DNA from: Diorhabda sublineata
Taxonomy: Eukaryota > Arthropoda > Insecta > Coleoptera > Chrysomelidae
Assembly (NCBI RefSeq): GCF_026230105.1
Contig: NC_079479.1
Coordinates: forward strand, 14,953,734 to 15,017,733
Direction: 5' to 3'
DNA length: 64,000 nt
In this document: positions 46,901-52,900 of the stretch, one piece after another
Layout: each line of letters starts with the position of its first letter
Numbering within the stretch: the first letter of the stretch is position 1
The notes under the pieces: model-generated
Told to the model about the DNA's origin: nothing
The model's database searches: none
Seen by the model: only the letters and a program-made list of their open reading frames with translations
Program-made: the position numbers and the translations under genes

Positions 46901-49900
46901 ATAAGCTGGTAGGAGTCATGTATTGATTGGACAATAGGATGTTCGGTAAATATATTTTGGATGGATAAAATAGAGGCAAGTGAGTCTGTACATATGGCGA
47001 CGAGCTTGTAAGGTGGAGAGATTGTATTGATGGCCTGTAGAATGCTGAATAGTTCGCCTGTGTGAACGTTACAGGTTGATGGGATTAGGGAAGATTTTAT
47101 TGCAATTTGTGACGTTGTAACAGAGCAGCCTACTCCTGTTTCATTTTTGGATGCATCTGTGTATAACACTAAATCATAGTGGTTATTTATTATTATGTCA
47201 TTAAAATCATTTATAATTAATTGTTTGGGTGTTGCATGCTTATTGTATCTCATAAGGGATGTGTTGAATTTAGGAATGTTGATAGTCCATGGGGGAGTAG
47301 AGGGGATAGGAAGTGGGCTAGTTTGTTTGAGGTTGACGCCGTCAAGCAGCTGTGATAAAATTAAAGGGATAGGTTTTAATAATGGCAAGGCTGACGAGTT
47401 GTCTAACGTGTTAGAATTTGATGTGAAAAGCGAGTAGACAGGATTGAGGGGGTTAGACGATACGGAGGCTGCGTAAGAAAGCAGAATTTGTTGCCGTCTG
47501 ATCCAAAGAGGGGGCTCATTAGCTTCACAGTAAATGCTTTCTGCAGGACTAGATCGAAAAGCACCTAAACAGAGGCGTAAAGCTGTATTATGCACCGAGT
47601 TCAGGAGATCGAGATCAGATTTTGTGGCCGAGATATATATGTGACAGCCATAATCTAATTTCGAGCGAATAATGGCCCTATATATTTTGATAAGGGAGTT
47701 TTCGTCTACTCCTCAGTGGTAATGTGAAAGGATTTTAATAAGGTTTAATCTTTTGCCGCATTCGCCTTTGATTTCTCGAATATGTTGTTTCCAGTTGAGC
47801 CGAGAGTCGAATGTTAGACCAAGTATTTTACAGTGATCAACAACGGGAAGGCGATCATTATTAATGAGGATAGTAAGAGATAATGTAGATGGTCGTCTAC
47901 TAAATTTAATAATTCTGGATTTTGTTTGTGAAAAAGTTAATCCTAAGTGAATTATATTTTTACTTAGGGTGTTTACTGCTGACTGAATTAGATTAGTTGT
48001 AGTAGGAGTAGATGTGCCCTGACAGTAAATAACCAAGTCGTCTGCATATAAAGCATACTTGATGGGGGGCAGGAGATCAGAGCAAATATCGTTTATTGCT
48101 AGATTGAATAAAGTGGGGCTTATAACCGATCCTTGGGGAACACCATCAGTCTGGGCACAGGTTGACGAGAAAATTTCATTAGCAAAGACTTTGAATGTCC
48201 TTGAAGTTAGGAAATTCTGAATAAAATGAAATATGTGTCCGGAGATATTTAGTGAAGTTAGTTTATTTAGAATTGACTGTCTACTGACAGAATCAAAAGC
48301 ACCGTCAATATCAAATATAGCTGCAATTGCCTCTTGTTTTTTATTAAGGGCACCAGAAATATGGGATTGGAGAAGAACCAGATTGTCTTGGGTCGATCTA
48401 TGTTTTCGGAATCCCGACTGTTCTTTTGAAAATAAATTATGTTTATCGAGAAACCATAGAAGCCGCTTATTAACCATCTTTTCTAATAATTTGCACATGG
48501 TACAAGTAAGTGATATGGGCCGGAAAGAGTTCGGGGAGGTAACATTTTGCTCAGGCTTTTTAATAGGAATTATCGTAGAAGTACGCCATTGGCTAGGGAA
48601 TTGATTGGTGATCCATATAAAATTGTAAATTTCTAGAAGCTTGCGTAAACCTGTATTGGAGAGTTTTTTAAGAAATATGTACGGGATGTCATCGGGACCG
48701 GAGGCAGTATTTTTGCAGCTACTGAGGGCTGAGGTAAGCTCTAAGAAGGAGAATGCGCAGTTAAGAGAGGTAATATCTTGCGTTACAGTCGTAGAGCATA
48801 GGTAGGTAGTTTTGTTTATAGAGGGTGGCGTGAAGTTAACTTTACATTTAAATTTTGATTCAAAGGTTTTGGCCAGAATGTTGCTGATTTCTTCATTTTC
48901 ACTCACTATTTTATTGTTATATAAGAGAGACGGAATTTTTAAATTGGAATTGTTACCTTGAATTTGTCTTATTTTATTCCAAAGTTGGGTGGGACTTGTA
49001 TTAACATTTATGGAAGACACATAGTTTCTCCAGGAACATTTTTTACTTTGCTTTATAATATATCTAGCCTTGGCTCTGGTTCTCTTCAGATTGAAGGTTC
49101 TCTTGTGTTTTATGGCTACGATACAAATTAAGTGCTATTTTTTGTTGTTTTATAGCACTTTCACAGCTGGAGTTCCACCAAGGGACAGTTTTTTGTTTGG
49201 GACAGATATTATTTTTACCAATGTGCTGATGAGCAGCTGAAAGTATAGCATCTGTAATCCTCCGTATGTTATTGTTTATATCATCTGTGAGAGATAATTC
49301 CGATAGGTTGGATTTCGTTTGAGACGTATAACTAGTCCAGTCGGCAGAGTTTAAGCGCCAATACCTTCTGGATAAAGTATCATTTTCGTTAGGGATACTG
49401 GAGGATATGATAATAGGATAATGGTTGCTATCATATAGATCATTAGCAGTATGCCAATTTAGTGAAGGGGCAAGTTTGGGGTCACTAAAGCTAAGATCGA
49501 TACATGAGAAGGTGCCAGATGAGAAATTCAAGTGTGTATTTGATCCAGTATTTAGCAAGCAGGAGCCAGTACAATTGATCACGTTTTCGATAGTTTTTCC
49601 CTTTCCCATGGTAATATTGCAAATAGTAAGATTATTTGGGCACCAGGAGGAAACAGCAATAGCCTCAAGATCTGTAGCGATTTGGAGAGGGGAGGAAAAT
49701 AGTTCACTAGAAATGAAAATAGAGGTGCCACCGCTAGCTCTTGCGCAGTTGGTGCAAACATAATGATATCCTTCATTGTTTTTTAATTTAGGGAGTTTAT
49801 CTATTTTAGAGTTGGTTTCTTGTAAACACAAGATTTCAGGGCACATATCTGATATTAATTGTTGGATTCTTTCCAGGCGAGGAAAAAACCCATCACAATT

Positions 49901-52900
49901 CCATTGAATAATTTTGAATGGAGACTTAAGGGGTTAATAGTTTCGGGCATTCATCATCCGTTTGATTATCCGAAGAAACGCTTTTGTTATCAGATAGTTC
50001 CTCAGGATTAAGTTGCTTCTTAAGTTTTCTCTGGAGTCGAATGAGACGGTTTTTCAGAGATCGCTCTTTTGTTTCAGCATAAAGAAGTGATAAATCATTT
50101 AACAGTCCTTGGATATTAGGAGTAAATTCTAAAGCATCGTTGAGAGGATCAGAACTACCGTACGAGTTTTTTAAAAATGCCGTGAACTGGATTTTAGAGA
50201 GCGTGAGATTGGACGGATTGTTCTTATAAAGGTTCTGACTAGAGATTTGAGAATTGAGAGTGAGTTTAGGATTTTCGGTGGCTAGCGTTTTAGGTTTTTT
50301 CTTACAGGGCTTAGTTGTGTTGTGTGATGTTTTATATGATGGGGGGGCATTTGACTGTCTGTTGGTAATGGGGATTCTGAGGGGGATAGTTGACTGGGGG
50401 TGTCAACATTACTGTCAGAGGATATAGCTCTTTTTTGGCCATGAGATGAATGAGGAAGTGTAGGGTTAGATGGTGATTCAGCATTAGTTTGATCAGCTAT
50501 TGATAAATTATTCGACAGGGGTTCAGAAGATAACAGGGGGGAAGAGGAGGTACCACTGAGTGAAGTAGAAGCTGGTAATTGTGATAGTGAAGGAGAGTGG
50601 GAGGATATGTCATTTTGAGGTTCAGATGGTGTGGTATTGGCGCAAGAATCAGCAGTATGTCCACTCTGTTTACAGGGAAAACACAACAATTTGTCAGTAG
50701 AGACAAATATACGATACGGGGTACCATCGTGAGTAATCAGAATCGAGGTTTCTATGCTAAAGTTATCGTTTTCAGGGATGACGTAAGTAATTCTACGGAA
50801 ACTCATGATATGAGCGTATTCATCTCCTTGCGCGCCACATTTCACAAAAGAAACAGGAGAAGCTATTTGCAGTCCAGCTTTTTCGATAACAGAGTGAGGG
50901 ATAGTAGGGAATACATTCGATATTAAGATGCGTTTAGCTGGTGAAATTAGTCTTCGAATAGGAATTATTGTAGAGTTGATGCAAATGTTCTGGTGAGTTT
51001 TGAGAAGATCATCTAAAATTGCTGTTGAGGAGAGATATATGCAAATATGGTTGTTAGAAATACTTGATGCGAATGTAATGTTTTTTGGGGAAACGATATC
51101 TCCTATAGATTTTATGTATTCGAATAAAACGGTGTTGGGGATAGAATGCATAATAATTGCTTGCTCGCGTTTAGGAAAAGTAAGGGGAGGAGGCTTTGTT
51201 AACGTTGCATCAACATATGATTTTGGACCATGAGATGAGTTTTGATAAGATAAAGATGATTGGGTTATTTTATTCAATGTAGTCATTTTTGCTAGTAGCT
51301 CTGGATACCAAAGCTACAAGTTTCAGGTTCAGAAAGGAATAGGCGTCCGAGAAGGACCCTGTGGAATAAATAGTAGGAAAATAATAGTTACCTTTTGCAC
51401 TCCTACGACACTGGTGGATTTCTTGTATTATTTGCAGTCAATAGTTTCACAAAACTAAAACGGTCGCAAATTGAATTTTAATGATGTTAACATGTTGATA
51501 TTTGGTTTTTAATAGATTTCAGTAAAATAAAAACGTTAATATGAAATTAGCACGAAGATAACAATATTTATCCAGATAGAACAATATGCGTGTGCGCTCG
51601 TCGGCTACCTGAATGAGAAAGAGATCTAGATATGACTGCTTAGTTTGCAGTCTTTCATGTGGTTCATAACTTTCTTTGGGTCTTTTTAACGTAGCTTTTC
51701 CAGTGAATATGATGATTTATCAATTTTTCGTTCATAGTCATATTGTAAACGGTCAATTAATAGGTGTTTCACTGTTAAATCACTATTACACATCCCGCTC
51801 GTTGGTTCGTGAATTCCCGCTAATAGGTAGTCATGTGTGATACGAGTATGTAAACAATTAGATTAAAAATATTTCAATTGATAATATACCTCTTATTTTA
51901 CAGTTTCTACCACTAAAATCCACCTATACCACATAGTGGTGTGTGGTCTAAATTTACAGTTATAACTATATACAAATTTTGTCTATTCATTTTTAGAAAG
52001 TGTTGTTATTCTTACTTCTCTCCATGTTATCACTCTTTTCTCAAGTATAGTACCAATTACTTTGTCGGATGTGACTGTAGGTTTTCCCCTTTTTTTGTTT
52101 TTGTGTAATTTCACTTTCCATACTCTCTTCATTGGTCTTGAAGTTTCCATTCTCTGTAAATGACCCCACCAACTCAACTGTCTGCTCAGTGAATTCCATA
52201 TATGTCATGAGTTCCAGAGTTCCGTATTTGGACGTTTGTTAACCTACCCCCTTTTATCTCTAACACCTAAGATATTCCATATTTACAGCTTGAAATTTCA
52301 TAGCTGTAAGACAATATTGGTCTATAAATTGCTTTATGAACATTTAGTTTCCTATTTCTTCAAACTTCTCTTTCATTTATCAGGCAGTTGTTTATGTTGT
52401 TATATGTATTTAGGGCATTTTTTATTTTCTGCGTCTCCATTTGAAGTATGGTTTATTGTTTGTTGTTAGAGTGCCATTACCTCATTTTTTGCATTCATTT
52501 TTCGTGCCATGTATTATTCCAGGTGTCAAAGTTTTTCTGTAGATCTTGGATAATTTCTGCAATGAGGACTATATCATCAGAATATGCTCCTTCAAATATT
52601 TACACTATGTGCAGGGTTTTATTTCCACCGTACACTTTATTAGAGCTGGATGAACAGATATTCGTTAAATCATCTACATATTTGTTAAAAGCAATGGCAA
52701 CCACCTTATCTTACTTCTTCTGTTGTTAGAAATGACTCTCAAATTTTTTACTAATAACATAATTGACACTCATGATTGCATTTCGTGAGTCAACATTTAT
52801 TTTAGTTCTTTCCTAACTTTCCCATATTTTTGCCCTCAGTATTCTATCGAAAGATTTCTCCATATCAATAAAGCCAAATATTGCATCTGTATTTCAGTGG

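Larger units (their letters stand above)
46300..51420 (-). mobile_element. Jockey-clade non-LTR retrotransposon, about 5.1 kb
   Basis: Reads from right to left: 5' leader near 51420-51287, ORF1 (51286-49926), ORF2 with endonuclease, reverse transcriptase and RNase H (about 49912-46355), then a short 3' region with T-runs at 46305-46316 that are the A-rich tail on the other strand. Order and motifs fit the Jockey clade. It sits in intron 3 of the DUSP23-like gene, antisense to it. Four disabling changes are visible in the coding parts. Confidence 0.85.

Noticed and set aside
49425..49763. 112-codon plus-strand frame, and others at 48233-48604, 50597-50926 and 32707-33090
   Set aside because: They are antisense shadows of the Jockey-like ORFs and the intact transposase.
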